The notes below the pieces were generated by a model, which did no database searches, was not told where the DNA came from, and worked only from the letters and a program-made list of their open reading frames with translations. A program made the position numbers and the translations under genes. Below, one piece after another: positions 53,699 to 64,000 of a stretch of 64,000 bases of DNA. Position 1 is the stretch's first letter; each line of letters begins with the position of its first letter. Source of the stretch: Orientallactaga sibirica. Its lineage: Eukaryota; Chordata; Mammalia; Rodentia; Dipodidae. Where the stretch lies: the NCBI GenBank assembly GCA_036365145.1, contig JAEOAD010000034.1, positions 14,227,501 through 14,291,500 of the forward strand, given 5' to 3'.

Positions 53699-53867
53699 AT
53701 AGCTAGGATAGTAGCTGGCTAACAGCTGGTGTTCAGTAAATGTTCCCCTGTCATTGCCTATAGCAGTCAACTCTGACACCGAAGCAAAGGCAGGCCACTG
53801 AGAAAGCTTTTTATGACATACAGAAGCACAGAAAATGAATCAGTGAAGGCCACAGATTTAAATTTTT

Positions 53868-53912
53868 CTTTTTTTTTCTTTTCTTTTCTTTTCTTTATTT
53901 TTATTTATCTAT

Positions 53913-53955
<43 letters not shown>

Positions 53956-54089
53956 TTTGAGGTAGGGTCTTGCTATAGGCTGACCTGGAATTCACTCTGT
54001 AGTCTCAAAGTGGCCTTGAACTCACAGCGATCCTCCTACCTCTGCCTCCCGAGCCTGGGATTAAAAGTGTGTACCATCATGCCTGGCCA
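53868..54089 (-). mobile_element. B1-like SINE with (TTTC)n/(TTTA)n edge
   Basis: (TTTCT)n then (ATTT)n to 53958, gaggtagggtcttgctatag to taccatcatgcctggcc. Confidence 0.92.
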
Positions 54090-54273
54090 AAATGTTCTTT
54101 TGAAGTTAGTCCCACTTTAAGAAAGTTCAAGGAGAAATCACTTGGATTTTGCCAATTTCATAACTTTAAAGTAACTTCATATGTAGAGAAAGGTTGATTT
54201 ATTTAAATATCTGTAACCTCAACTTGGGAAATACTTGCCAAACCCTTCGCAAGAGATCAAAAAGATTCAGACT

Positions 54274-54510
54274 TGGGGCTGGAGAGGTGGCTTAGTGGTT
54301 AAGGCATTTGCCTGCAAAGCCAAAGGATCCCGGTTCAATTCTCCAGGACCCATGTAAGCCAGATGCACAAGAGGGCACATGCGTCTGGAATTCGTTTGCA
54401 GTGGCTGGAAGTCCTGGTGTGCCCACTCTCTCCCTCCCTCTCTCGCTCTCTCTCTCTGTGCCTCTTTCTCTCAAGTAAATAAATAAATAAATAATATTTT
54501 TTTAAAAGAT
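54274..54510 (+). mobile_element. B2-like SINE with target duplication
   Basis: tggggctggagaggtggctta to aaataaataaataaataata. aagattcagactt is found on both sides (54261 and 54507). Confidence 0.95.
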
Positions 54511-54692
54511 TCAGACTTAACTCGGACCCTAAACACCTCATAGTAATGCAAGGCTTGACTGAGGCACACAAAGTAGAGGAGAGTCCAGCCCACAAGCAAG
54601 TCCTTACCAAGGACTAGCCAAGTATCACAAGCATCCAGGCAGAAGGGATGGTGCAAGCATGGGAATTATAGCATGGAGCCACTCATTTGCCA

Positions 54693-57210
54693 GAGAAGAA
54701 GAGACGTGAGGGCAGTGATGGAAAAGGCAAGGTTCTGAGGGGCTTTGAAAGCCTGAAGATTGGACATTATCCTCAACGCAATAAATAGTCCATGTGGGAA
54801 TCACATACCTTTTAAGTAATTTCCAATTTGCATATGCATCAGAAACGGATATGCTATAAAGATAGCTATATCACCACCAGCATTCTCTGTTCCTGTCCTC
54901 AAAAAAAAAAAAAAAAAAATCCTCAAAACCATCAATGGCACCCTCTGGACTTTCGGGAGGTCTACACCTACAGTTTCTGGCAGGTCTTTGAAACGGGCCC
55001 TTTGAGATCCTCTGCCATTTGATATCTGAGAGCACTCAGATGGGAGAAGCACAGAAGATATTGGTGCTAGGGCCTAGTACTACCCGGCTCACCTCCCCTC
55101 TGGGAGAAACCAGGATATCATAGCTGTGTGGATCCTGACCCCCAACTGCCTGTGGAACCCCAAAATGGAGATTCATGGAGGGGGCCTGGGTCAACTCCCT
55201 TTTTCTCTTTGCCTGGGTGTCAGTATCACCTGCCTTCTCTGCCCTCTTCACCAGAAGCTCATGGAGCAGACAGAGCGGGCACAGTGTGAGAAGCCACAGC
55301 CATGCTTTGCAGAAACCTTGACCTCATGCACTTCCACTTTTCTTGATAATCCATAACATGGAGACACAGCAGTGATTTGAAAACTTTTGACAAAACTTTT
55401 TTTAAAAAGCAGAAATGTTATAAGGTAGCTCATCATCTAAAAATAAAGGCACAGTTACTGGTAGTGTGGGTGAGTGCTCCCTGCCCTCACTCCAGCTCAG
55501 CTCAAAGGTACCTTGTCAGCTCTGGGGCTCTGTGCAAAAAACTGAAGAGCACTGATGTAGAGGATTCCCAAGGCTCAGAACCTATGTCCCCACTGAGCAA
55601 GGCCCCAGGATCTTTGGAAGTTTATCATATGAAGGCTAGCAAAGAGTCAAGACTTACTTATTCTCAACCCATGAGGTTATGTTAAAGCCCAAATAGTTCC
55701 CGGGCATGCACATGTTCAGTAAGACAGTCTCTCCTTTTCGAAGTTTAAGGAGCAATGAAAGCTTAAGAGAAATCACCCTGAAAAATATACCACCATTCTT
55801 TAAAATTTTTTTTATTTATTTGAGAGAGACAGACAGACAGAAAGTGTATGTTGGGCATGCCAGAGCCTATTGTCACTGCAGATAAACTCCAGGCACATAC
55901 ACCACTTTGTGCTTTACATGGGTACTAGGGAATTGAATCTGGGCCATCAAGCTTTGCAAGGAAGTGCCTTTAATTGCTGAGCTCTCTCTCCAGTTCCAGT
56001 CTATCCTTTTGAATAGAATACTTGACAGTCCCTCTAGAAGAAATATCCATCCCATACTCTTCTGGGTGAATAAGGGTCATTCCTTGTTCCATTCCATTGC
56101 ATGAAAATCAAGAGGGCAATGACACCCTAGGCGCTTGAGGTATGCCCAGCATCTTAAGAAAACAAGTTTCACCCTCACTGCTGCCTCCCCTCAGTCTCTG
56201 CACTAAGTACCCTCACCCTCACACCTTTAACCATTGCAGCACTCAAATTCCACTAAGCTCCTGTAGGCTCAGCTTCTTCTACCCTTGGGAGCCTCAGACC
56301 TTCAGCCTATACAGGTCCATTAACAGCTCTGTGCTGACACAGATGCTGGGAGGTAGGTGAGGGCCTGCTTTTCTTCAGAGAGCAATTGAAAGCTAGAGGC
56401 AGCCAGCAACCTGTGCAAGACCTTTCCTCCATTAATTCTCCATGGCCTCCTCAAGCCACTTTAAGTAGTGTGCATCTCCTTGGTTCACGGAAGACTGAAT
56501 ACCCCTGGAATTTCAAAAGCATGCACCAAACTTTGGAAAGAAAGCAGAGCCTTGTGAGTAAATATAATAGAATCAGCTACATGATGACACCCAGCTGGCC
56601 CACTCACTGGCTCACTGGAGGCCCTCTGCTATCTGCTACAGCCCACTGGCCAACACCATGGTCCAGCACTCCTGAGTATGTTTCCCAGTTGGGCCAGTGT
56701 CTTTAGAGTCTTACTGACATGAATTCAAATTCTATGTGTGCCCTTATTTGCTATGTAATTATGGACAAATCACTTAGTTTCTCTGAATAGCCCTACAGAG
56801 GCAATAAAAACATGTCTACGTGGTTGGATTGCTGAGGACTCATAAGGGACAATGTATAAATCACTTAACACAGTGACTGGACGTGAACCACTGACTTTTC
56901 CAAAGGATCTTCAGTGACACCGCCAGATCATAGGGCCCTGCCTTTCCTCCTGCTTCTTTTACATGACCCTCTCTATACAGCTCAAGCTCTTGTCACTTTC
57001 AGACTGAAGAAACATGAGCATTTGTGATTTTATCTCCTAGTGTCAAATACTAGTCATAATTCTCTGCTTTCTTCCTGCTAAATGCACCACTCTAAAGTCC
57101 TCGGGAGAGAACATGTTGACCAATCATAATACATGCACAAGAGCTTAAGCATGTAGAATAAGTGGAGTAATTTTGTTCAGTGCCTGAAGATGATGAACAT
57201 GGTTAGCCCA
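54693..57210. repeat. Tandem segmental duplication, copy 1 (about 2,518 bp)
   Basis: Begins with gagaagaagagacgtgaggg and ends with gatgaacatggttagccca; the same start and end recur in copy 2. It contains one minus-strand B2-like SINE (55803-55998), a poly(A) tract (54901-54919) and otherwise non-repetitive DNA. No splice-consistent coding exon was recognised. Confidence 0.97.
55803..55998 (-). mobile_element. B2-like SINE inside duplication copy 1
   Basis: ttttatttatttgagagagac to ctgagctctctctccagttcc. Its counterpart sits at 58303-58501. Confidence 0.9.
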
Positions 57211-59716
57211 GAGAAGAAGAGACGTGAGGGCAGTGATGGAAAAGGCAAGGTTCTGAGGGGCTTTGAAAGCCTGAAGATTGGCAATAAATAGTCCATGTGG
57301 GAATCACGTACCTTTTAAGTAATTTCCAATTTGCATATGCATCAGAAACGGATATGCTATAAAGATAGCTATATCACCACCAGCATTCTCTGTTCCTGTC
57401 CAAAAAAAAAAAAAAAAAAAAAAAAACCCTCAAAACCATCAATGGCACCCTCTGGACTTTCGGGAGGTCTACACCTACAGTTTCTGGCAGGTCTTTGAAA
57501 CGGGCCCTTTGAGATCCTCTGCCATTTGATATCTGAGAGCACTCAGATGGGAGAAGCACAGAAGATATTGGTGCTAGGGCCTAGTACTACCCGGCTCACC
57601 TCCTCTGGGAGAAACCAGGATATCATAGCTGTGTGGATCCTGACCCCAACTGCCTGTGGAACCCCAAAATGGAGATTCATGGAGGGGGCCTGGGTCAACT
57701 CCCTTTTTCTTTGCCTGGGTGTCAGTATCACCTGCCTTCTCTGCCCTCTTCACCAGAAGCTCATGGAGCAGACAGAGCGGGCACAGTGTGAGAAGCCACA
57801 GCCATGCTTTGCAGAAACCTTGACCTCATGCACTTCCACTTTTCTTGATAATCCATAACATGGAGACACAGCAGTGATTTGAAAACTTTTGACAAAACTT
57901 TTTTTAAAAAGCAGAAATGTTATAAGGTAGCTCATCATCTAAAAATAAAGGCACAGTTACTGGTAGTGTGGGTGAGTGCTCCCTGCCCTCACTCCAGCTC
58001 AGCTCAAAGGTACCTTGTCAGCTCTGGGGCTCTGTGCAAAAAACTGAAGAGCACTGATGTAGAGGATTCCCAAGGCTCAGAACCTATGTCCCCACTGAGC
58101 AAGGCCCCAGGATCTTTGGAAGTTTACCATATGAAGGCTAGCAAAGAGTCAAGACTTACTTTTTCTCAACCCATGAGGTTATGTTAAAGCCCAAATAGTT
58201 CCCGGGCATGCACATGTTCAGTAAGACAGTCTCTCCTTTTCAAAGTTTAAGGAGCAATGAAAGCTTAAGAGAAATCACCCTGAAAAATACACCACCATTC
58301 TTTAAAATTTTTTTTTTATTTATTTGAGAGAGACAGACAGACAGAAAGTGTATGTTGGGCATGCCAGAGCCTATTGTCACTGCAGATAAACTCCAGGCAC
58401 ATACACCACTTTGTGCTTTACATGGGTACTAGGGAATTGAATCTGGGCCATCAAGCTTTGCAAGGAAGTGCCTTTAATTGCTGAGCTCTCTCTCCAGTTC
58501 CAGTCTATCCTTTTGAATAGAATACTTGACAGTCCCTCTAGAAGAAATATCCATCCCATACTCTTCTGGGTGAATAAGGGTCATTCCTTGTTCCATTCCA
58601 TTGCATGAAAATCAAGAGGGCAATGACACCCTAGGCGCTTGAGGTATGCCCAGCATCTTAAGAAAACAAGTTTCACCCTCACTGCTGCCTCCCCTCAGTC
58701 TCTGCACTAAGTACCCTCACCCTCACACCTTTAACCATTGCAGCACTCAAATTCCACTAAGCTCCTGTAGGCTCAGCTTCTTCTACCCTTGGGAGCCTCA
58801 GACCTTCAGCCTATACAGGTCCATTAACAGCTCTGTGCTGACACAGATGCTGGGAGGTAGGTGAGGGCCTGCTTTTCTTCAGAGAGCAATTGAAAGCTAG
58901 AGGCAGCCAGCAACCTGTGCAAGACCTTTCCTCCATTAATTCTCCATGGCCTCCTCAAGCCACTTTAAGTAGTGTGCATCTCCTTGGTTCACGGGAAGAC
59001 TGAATACCCCTGGAATTTCAAAAGCATGCACCAAACTTTGGAAAGAAAGCAGAGCCTTGTGAGTAAATATAATAGAATCAGCTACATGATGACACCCAGC
59101 TGGCCCACTCACTGGCTCACTGGAGGCCCTCTGCTATCTGCTACAGCCCACTGGCCAACACCATGGTCCAGCACTCCTGAGTATGTTTCCCAGTTGGGCC
59201 AGTGTCTTTAGAGTCTTACTGACATGAATTCAAATTCTATGTGTGCCCTTATTTGCTATGTAATTATGGACAAGTCACTTAGTTTCTCTGAATAGCCCTA
59301 CAGAGGCAATAAAAACATGTCTACGTGGTTGGATTGCTGAGGACTCATAAGGGACAATGTATAAATCACTTAACACAGTGACTGGACGTGAACCACTGAC
59401 TTTTCCAAAGGATCTTCAGTGACACCGCCAGATCATAGGGCCCTGCCTTTCCTCCTGCTTCTTTTACATGACGCTCTCTATACAGCTCAAGCTCTTGTCA
59501 CTTTCAGACTGAAGAAACATGAGCATTTGTAATTTTATCTCCCTAGTGTCAAATACTAGTCATAATTCTCTGCTTCCTTCCTGCTAAATGCACTACTCTA
59601 AAGTCCTCGGGAGAGAACATGTTGACCAATCATAATACATGCACAAGAGCTTAAGCATGTAGAATAAGTGGAGTAATTTTGTTCAGTGCCTGAAGATGAT
59701 GAACATGGTTAGCCCA
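57211..59716. repeat. Tandem segmental duplication, copy 2 (about 2,506 bp)
   Basis: Head-to-tail with copy 1 with no spacer and nearly identical. Visible differences are a 15-bp deletion next to 57280 (relative to 54770-54784), a longer poly(A) (57402-57426), 1-2-bp losses near 57602, 57644 and 57709, and a few substitutions. The junction shares 3 bp (cca) with the left outer boundary. Confidence 0.97.
58303..58501 (-). mobile_element. B2-like SINE inside duplication copy 2
   Basis: Same element as 55803-55998, with a slightly longer T run, so it was present before the duplication. Confidence 0.9.
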
Positions 59717-59740
59717 CTTCATGAACACCTTGGCCAGTCT

Positions 59741-59743
<3 letters not shown>

Positions 59744-59816
<73 letters not shown>

Positions 59817-59932
59817 CATACATATATACACATATACACATATATATATATATACATATATACATATATATATATACACATACACATATATATATGTATA
59901 TATAGAGAGAGAGATAAAGATATAGATATTTT
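59744..59932. repeat. Compound microsatellite (CT)n-(AT)n-(ATAC)n-(AG)n
   Basis: CT dinucleotides (59744-59773), then TA and TATACA variants to about 59903, then GAGAGAGA and GATATA. It starts about 28 bp after the right end of the tandem duplication. Confidence 0.95.
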
Positions 59933-60287
59933 TAAGACAAAGTATTAAGGCACTTCATATCTAAACTCCCAATATTAATTTTAGTACATTTAACACCCCA
60001 GTGGTATGAAACCCGTGTTATAGACAGGATAAATGAGGCATGAAACTACTAGTATTATAAAAACACTATGGTACAACAAGCAGGCAGAGAGCCATATTTC
60101 AGCATAGGAAGTCAAAATCTGGAGTTCTCTCCTAACCCAGAAGCTATCCTTCACCAGGTAAGTTGTTAGTTTGACCAAAGGTATCTTATCTCCTCACCTC
60201 TGTTGAGGTGGTAACATGAGGGCCTTCTCAGGAGCTAGACTTGAGATTCAGCTATAGCCATATGACCACAAAAGCCTAGTTCTGTAA

Positions 60288-60465
60288 GATGCAAAGCCAA
60301 AGGATCCTGGTTCGACTCTGGGACCCACATAAGCCAGATGCACAAGGGGGCGCATGTGTCTGGAGTTCGTTTGCAGTGGCTGGAGGACCTGGCACGCCCA
60401 TTCTCTCCCCCTTTCTCTCCCCCTCTTTCTCAAATAAATACATAAATAAAATATATTTTTTAAAG
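60288..60465 (+). mobile_element. B2-like SINE, 5'-truncated
   Basis: Starts at gatgcaaagccaaaggatcc without the head; tail aaataaatacataaataaaat. Confidence 0.88.
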
Positions 60466-60645
60466 TCATTTCATGTCACATATCTGAAGTGGCAAGAATT
60501 ACTATTTTTACTGTATTTTAACCCTTATCTTTTTAGTAGTCCATGTGATACAAGGGGAAGTTTACATAAGGTATTTTTATAACTAGATTCAATAGTTCTT
60601 ACAAATTTACCTGATTTTTTAGGTCACAAGCTAAAGTAGGTATGA

Positions 60646-60681
<36 letters not shown>
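60646..60681. repeat. (TG)n microsatellite
   Basis: About 17 TG units. Confidence 0.95.
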
Positions 60682-60682
<1 letters not shown>

Positions 60683-60852
60683 CATGTGCACACAAGCATG
60701 TGCTTGACAGAGTGCCATCTTTACCTGCAATTCTCCATGACCATAATTTGTCATTTTTACTCATTATGGTTACTAAACCTTGAGTATGAGGTAAATGTTT
60801 TCTTAAATGTGAACATAGTGAGCATGCCACTCTAAAAAAAAAAAAAGCAATT

Positions 60853-60940
60853 TAGGGGCTAGGGACATAGCTCAGTGAACCAACACTTGCCTAGCAGGTA
60901 TGAGGCCCTGAGTTCCATCTCCAAAACTCGGGAAGGAAGG
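60853..60940 (+). mobile_element. ID-like SINE
   Basis: aggggctagggacatagctc and acttgcctagcaggtatgagg. Confidence 0.75.
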
Positions 60941-61217
60941 ATAACTTTCTTATTGCCAACAATAAAATTCATTTTCTAGTAAAAGATAGAATTTCTAAAA
61001 CTTTGAATTTGTTATCATAAGCTTAAAATTGCCTCAATATTTAAAGATACTTCTGAGGAGATCTAGCCATCCTATTAAGCCACAGTTTGCAAAAATGTAA
61101 ATGATGTCATTTTCTCATTCATTTCTTCCTTTGGAAAATACAACTAGTTTCTATAAAAATATACTGTTATTAATATATAGTTGTTTTATTATCTTGAATG
61201 AACTAAAATAGTGTTTA

Positions 61218-61302
61218 ACTTTTTAATGTTTTTATTTATTTACATGTGTTGGGGGCATGACAGGCACTCCTGCCACTGCAAATCAATACCAGATGCTTCT
61301 GC
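61218..61302 (-). mobile_element. B2-like SINE fragment
   Basis: tttttaatgtttttatttatt to ccactgcaaatcaatacc, then diverges. It lies 80 bp downstream (on the minus strand) of CUTAL-like exon c. Confidence 0.65.
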
Positions 61303-61382
61303 CATTTTTAATTGGAATCTGGAAAAAGGCTTGGTACCCCTCATTCCCTACCAAAATATTCTCTGTCTCTATCCTCACTTAC

Positions 61383-61428
61383 CAACAAGCTCTCAGTGGT
61401 TTCTTCTATTTCTCCCTTCCAAAAGCAC
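61383..61428 (-). CDS. CUTAL: CUTAL-like exon c
   Basis: 46 nt. Acceptor GTCTTCCAG, donor TTGTTG|GTAAGT. One base completes Leu, then 15 codons CFWKGEIEETTESLL, matching the YFWKGEIEE signature of CutA proteins. Ends on a codon boundary. Confidence 0.8.
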
Positions 61429-63430
61429 CTGGAAGACGAGAACAAAATCAAATTTCAGTGGTCACAGAAGAGACTGGCGAATTGTCAAACTTGGCCCCAC
61501 GAGGTGAGTTACTGAGGAGGAAACTTAAAAATCTTTTCCAAAGCTGGACATGGTGGCACATGCCTTTAATCCCAGCACTTGAGAGGCAGAGGTAGGAGGA
61601 TTGCCATAAGTTCATGGCCACCCTGAAACTACATAGTGAGTTCCAGGTCAGCCTGGGTTACAGTGAAACCCTACCTCAAAACAAATAAAAAAAATCCTAA
61701 AAAATTGTTCCAAGCCCATATTTTAAAAAAGTCTATGGCTGAAGGGATTGGTTAGCAGTTAAGGTGTTTGCCTGCAAAGCCAAAGGACTCAGGTTCAATT
61801 CCCCAGGACCCATGATAGCCATATGCACAAGGGAGCACACACGTCTGGAGTTCATTTGCAGTGGCTGGAGGCCCTGACACACCCATTCTTTCTGTCTCCC
61901 TCTCTCTCTTTCCCTTCCTCTTTTTCTGTCAAATAAATATTTTTAGAAAGAGGGCTTAAAAAAGTCTAGAGTTGGCCAAAGCCCTTCACTTAATCCAACC
62001 ATTCTAACACATTCATGGAACATCTGCAGAACATTCCTGGAGGCTTGTCATCTCTTGAAGAAGTCTATCTAATATAAAGAATTTACCTTAGGTGTTCTCC
62101 CCCCTTTGTTCTTGCTTTTATATCATGCTAGAGAGCAAATCCAAGGTCTTGAGTATGCTGGGCAAACACACTATCACTTAGCTACATATATAACCCTTAC
62201 AATGTTTTAAAGATTCAGAAACCTGGGCCCCACTCTCAGGGAGAGCAATTGAATAGATCTGGGCTGGAGCTCAGGGGTCAAAATGGCAGCCAAGTTTGGG
62301 AGTCATTGCTTAAAGATGTGAGCAATTGAGAGAATTATAACCTTTTTCCTCCTTTCTCAGCACACAGCATAGTTTTGTGTTTCTCGGATGACATACACTG
62401 ACTAATCTCTGACTACAAGTCAACTGTGAATTGTTGATTAGATGCCTTTGAAACAATCTCTAATAGTTCATAATTAGTTCAATGATCTTCGCACTAGCCA
62501 GGACCTAACCCAAACATTCCTAAATCCCCTCCAAGCCTGCCATGCTGGTGCATGTCTTCAATCCCAGCACTCGGGAGGCAGAGGCAGAAGGATTGCTGTG
62601 AGTTCAAAGCCACCCAGAGACTACATAGTGAATTCCAGGTCAGCCTGGGCTAGAAAGAGACCCTACCTCGAAAACAAACAAACAAACACACACAAAAAAC
62701 TAAATCTCCTCCATCATCTGTGGCAAAACACAGTGAAGATGCTCCAGGCAGAATATTCACAGGGGCAGCCAGCTTTTTATCCAATATGGCCCTAGGACAA
62801 AAAGAGAGGTGGCAGTCACTGAGGCTAGTCCCAGGGTCTTAGGAGTCTTACGAGTAGGCATGAGGAACAAGGGGAATTGCCCTAGAAATCTGAGACTAAG
62901 TAAGCAGTCATTTAAGATGTCCTTCCCCTGCTATGGTTTGGTGTGTTTCAAGAATTTTGTGTTAGAAATTTAATAACAAAAGTTTTATGTTAATGGTGAT
63001 TGTGAACAGAGATCCTGAGAAGTAATTAATGGAGGAGAAATGAGGGGTCAGAACTGCTACAGCCTTCACCTGGGCAATGCCTACAAGAGTCACAGGGACT
63101 GGATCACCACCAAGACCCAAAACTGTAGAGCTCTCAGCAAGCAACACCTCAACTATCTCTGTAGGTCTCATGTCCCTTTTTCCACCCCCATTCACTATTT
63201 AACATTCAGCCAGAGTCCTCATACTACCCAAAGAGGGCAGTGTAGTGCATCAATGGATAGACAGGGTTGTCTGGTAAGAGAAAAACTTCATAGCAGCCTC
63301 TCTACAGCATCCTGGTAGCTTCCCAGGCATTCTGGGGCAGTCCCTAGCCCCTGCACTGTACCTGGCAATGTCTCTGGCAATCTCACTGGGACAGTTGACA
63401 AAGATGATGGAGTGAGTACCAGACACACAG
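61383..63430 (-). CDS. CUTAL: CutA-family gene (probably CUTAL), three internal exons; ends not found
   Basis: Three short minus-strand exons, 63430-63362, 62791-62732 and 61428-61383, have AG acceptors and GT donors and join in phase into 58 open codons. They encode HSIIFVNCPSEIARDIAR, KKLAAPVNILP and FWKGEIEE, which align in order with the CutA core (CUTA: FVTCPNEKVAKEIAR, RLAACVNLIP, YEWKGKIEED). CutA proteins are small trimers linked to divalent-cation tolerance; the role in mammals is unclear. The Cys of the LAACVN motif is Pro here. The gene is convergent with PHF19, as I recall for mouse Cutal between Phf19 and Psmd5. The first exon(s) probably lie beyond 63430 or off the window. The C-terminal exons (IKT... 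and HPFE...) were not found, so a gene decayed at its 3' end cannot be excluded. Confidence 0.78.
61542..61694 (+). mobile_element. B1-like SINE in a CUTAL-like intron
   Basis: ctggacatggtggcacatgc to gtgaaaccctacctcaaaac. Confidence 0.92.
61738..61950 (+). mobile_element. B2-like SINE in a CUTAL-like intron
   Basis: ggctgaagggattggttagc head (diverged); CT region 61890-61930; aaataaatattttt tail. Confidence 0.88.
62130..62200 (-). mobile_element. ID-like SINE, degenerate
   Basis: gagagcaaatccaaggtctt and cttagctacatatataaccc. Confidence 0.4.
62533..62700 (+). mobile_element. B1-like SINE in a CUTAL-like intron
   Basis: gccatgctggtgcatgtctt to ccctacctcgaaaacaaac, then (ACAA)n/(CA)n. It ends about 32 bp from exon b's donor side. 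Confidence 0.92.
62732..62791 (-). CDS. CUTAL: CUTAL-like exon b
   Basis: 60 nt. Acceptor TTGTCCTAG; donor TCACT|GTGTTT, a weak donor. Starts with G completing Arg, then AILDKKLAAPVNILPGASS, ending in CT which pairs with the G of the next exon to give Leu. It matches the LAACVNLIP block of CUTA. Confidence 0.8.
63362..63430 (-). CDS. CUTAL: CUTAL-like exon a
   Basis: 69 nt. Acceptor TCACCAACAG, donor GCCAG|GTACAG. One base completes a codon, then 22 codons (CVSGTHSIIFVNCPSEIARD...), then two bases of an Arg codon. It matches the first beta-strand and helix of CutA. Confidence 0.8.
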
Positions 63431-64000
63431 CTGTTGGTGAGGGATGAGTGAAGCTATAGGCTAAAGGTCCTGAGCATAGGGTATGTCAGAAAAGAAACTG
63501 TCAGGATCTACATGGTAGAAAAGAAAAACATAGATTAATGACTCCCAGCTCAAGCAGACTGAAACCAAGGCTGAGATTACTTTGTCACCCCTGCCCATAC
63601 ACAAAGTAATTCCAGACTTACATTGGGCTTTAGTGTTCAAAGTTTTCAGATCTAGACATTTTTTTCCTTTACATTTTGTAAATAAGGGGGAAAAGAGGTT
63701 CATAAATTTAAAACAAATATGTTCAAAATTATGGTTTTAATTATTGAAGCTAAGATTCTGGACTAGCACCCATTGAACAACTACCATCCTGTGCAGATTT
63801 GTGCAAATAAGCACTTAGCTCTACCTTTAGAGAAAATTCACCTGCATTCATATGTATGTGTACTAGGTATTATGCATGGATTAATACAAACAGGCTAGCT
63901 CTAAAGAAAAATCTAATATGTGTTACTAAGACAAAGGGTTGGGAAGACCAAGAGGAAGGCTCCTGTGGGAGCAGGCTTTGAAGAGACTATACCATTTGTA
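63431..64000. other. Right end: upstream of CUTAL-like exon a, nothing recognised
   Basis: Unique AT-rich DNA. Further 5' exons of the CutA-like gene were looked for on the minus strand; none could be supported. Confidence 0.5.

Noticed and set aside
55126..58187. Repeated open frames of 76-110 codons in the two duplication copies
   Set aside because: The frames shift between copies because of 1-2-bp indels, and have no domain and no splice sites in phase, so no coding constraint is visible.
60990..61021. Possible next CUTAL-like exon (minus strand, reading LMITNSKF then stop after an AG)
   Set aside because: It faintly resembles the expected (L/M)IKT..SK motif but has a missing codon and an immediate stop, and nothing like HPFE follows. 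Too weak to call.
62962..63195. 77-codon minus-strand open frame between CUTAL-like exons
   Set aside because: It lies within the intron between exons a and b, does not resemble CutA, and the in-phase join of exons a and b excludes it.
63431..64000. Search for PSMD5 exon 1 and its CpG island at the right end
   Set aside because: The sequence is AT-rich with no CpG island or matching N-terminal codons; PSMD5 must start further right if the order is conserved.

Overview
The window is nuclear DNA from a rodent. It is dominated by rodent SINEs of two main kinds. One is a B1-like, 7SL-derived element. The other is a B2-like, tRNA-derived element that opens with a 'gctggagagatggctcag'-type head and ends in a TC-rich stretch followed by an AAATAAATAAA tail. 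Older composite (B4/RSINE-type) and ID-like SINEs and decayed LINE-1 pieces also occur. The B2-like subfamily is not the mouse or rat version; jerboa-like (Dipodoidea) rodents are my best guess, from memory only. There are no bacterial-type operons, CRISPR arrays or phage genes. Almost all long open frames are chance frames in SINEs, microsatellites or the CpG island.

Layout. Positions 1-26 kb are intergenic, with SINEs, microsatellites, LINE-1 remnants and an LTR-like segment; no coding exon was found there. A CpG island (about 26.4-27.9 kb) carries the promoter and untranslated first exon of PHF19. Fourteen coding exons of PHF19 follow on the + strand (29358-48030). All have consensus-type GT/AG borders and matching phases, and they give a 582-residue Polycomb-like protein (Tudor, PHD1, PHD2, extended winged helix, C-terminal chromo-like domain). 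The 3' UTR probably runs to an ATTAAA signal at 51063 and contains a 23-copy, 47-bp minisatellite. From 51 to 61 kb the DNA is intergenic and includes a nearly identical 2.5-kb tandem duplication (54693-59716).

At the right end, three small exons on the minus strand (63430 down to 61383) join in phase to encode the core of a CutA-family protein, most likely CUTAL (CUTA-like). These exons are too short to appear as long open frames. PHF19 and this gene are convergent. That fits the mammalian order PHF19 - CUTA-like - PSMD5 that I recall (established knowledge, not checked here); PSMD5 would lie past the right edge and TRAF1 past the left edge.

The genes are not functionally linked. PHF19 is an accessory subunit that targets PRC2 to chromatin in the nucleus, whereas CutA proteins are small trimeric proteins of uncertain role. 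The most notable non-gene features are the minisatellite inside the PHF19 transcript, an upstream ORF that overlaps the PHF19 start codon, an E2F/YY1-type core promoter, the recent tandem duplication, and a near-perfect SINE-derived hairpin in PHF19 intron 3.
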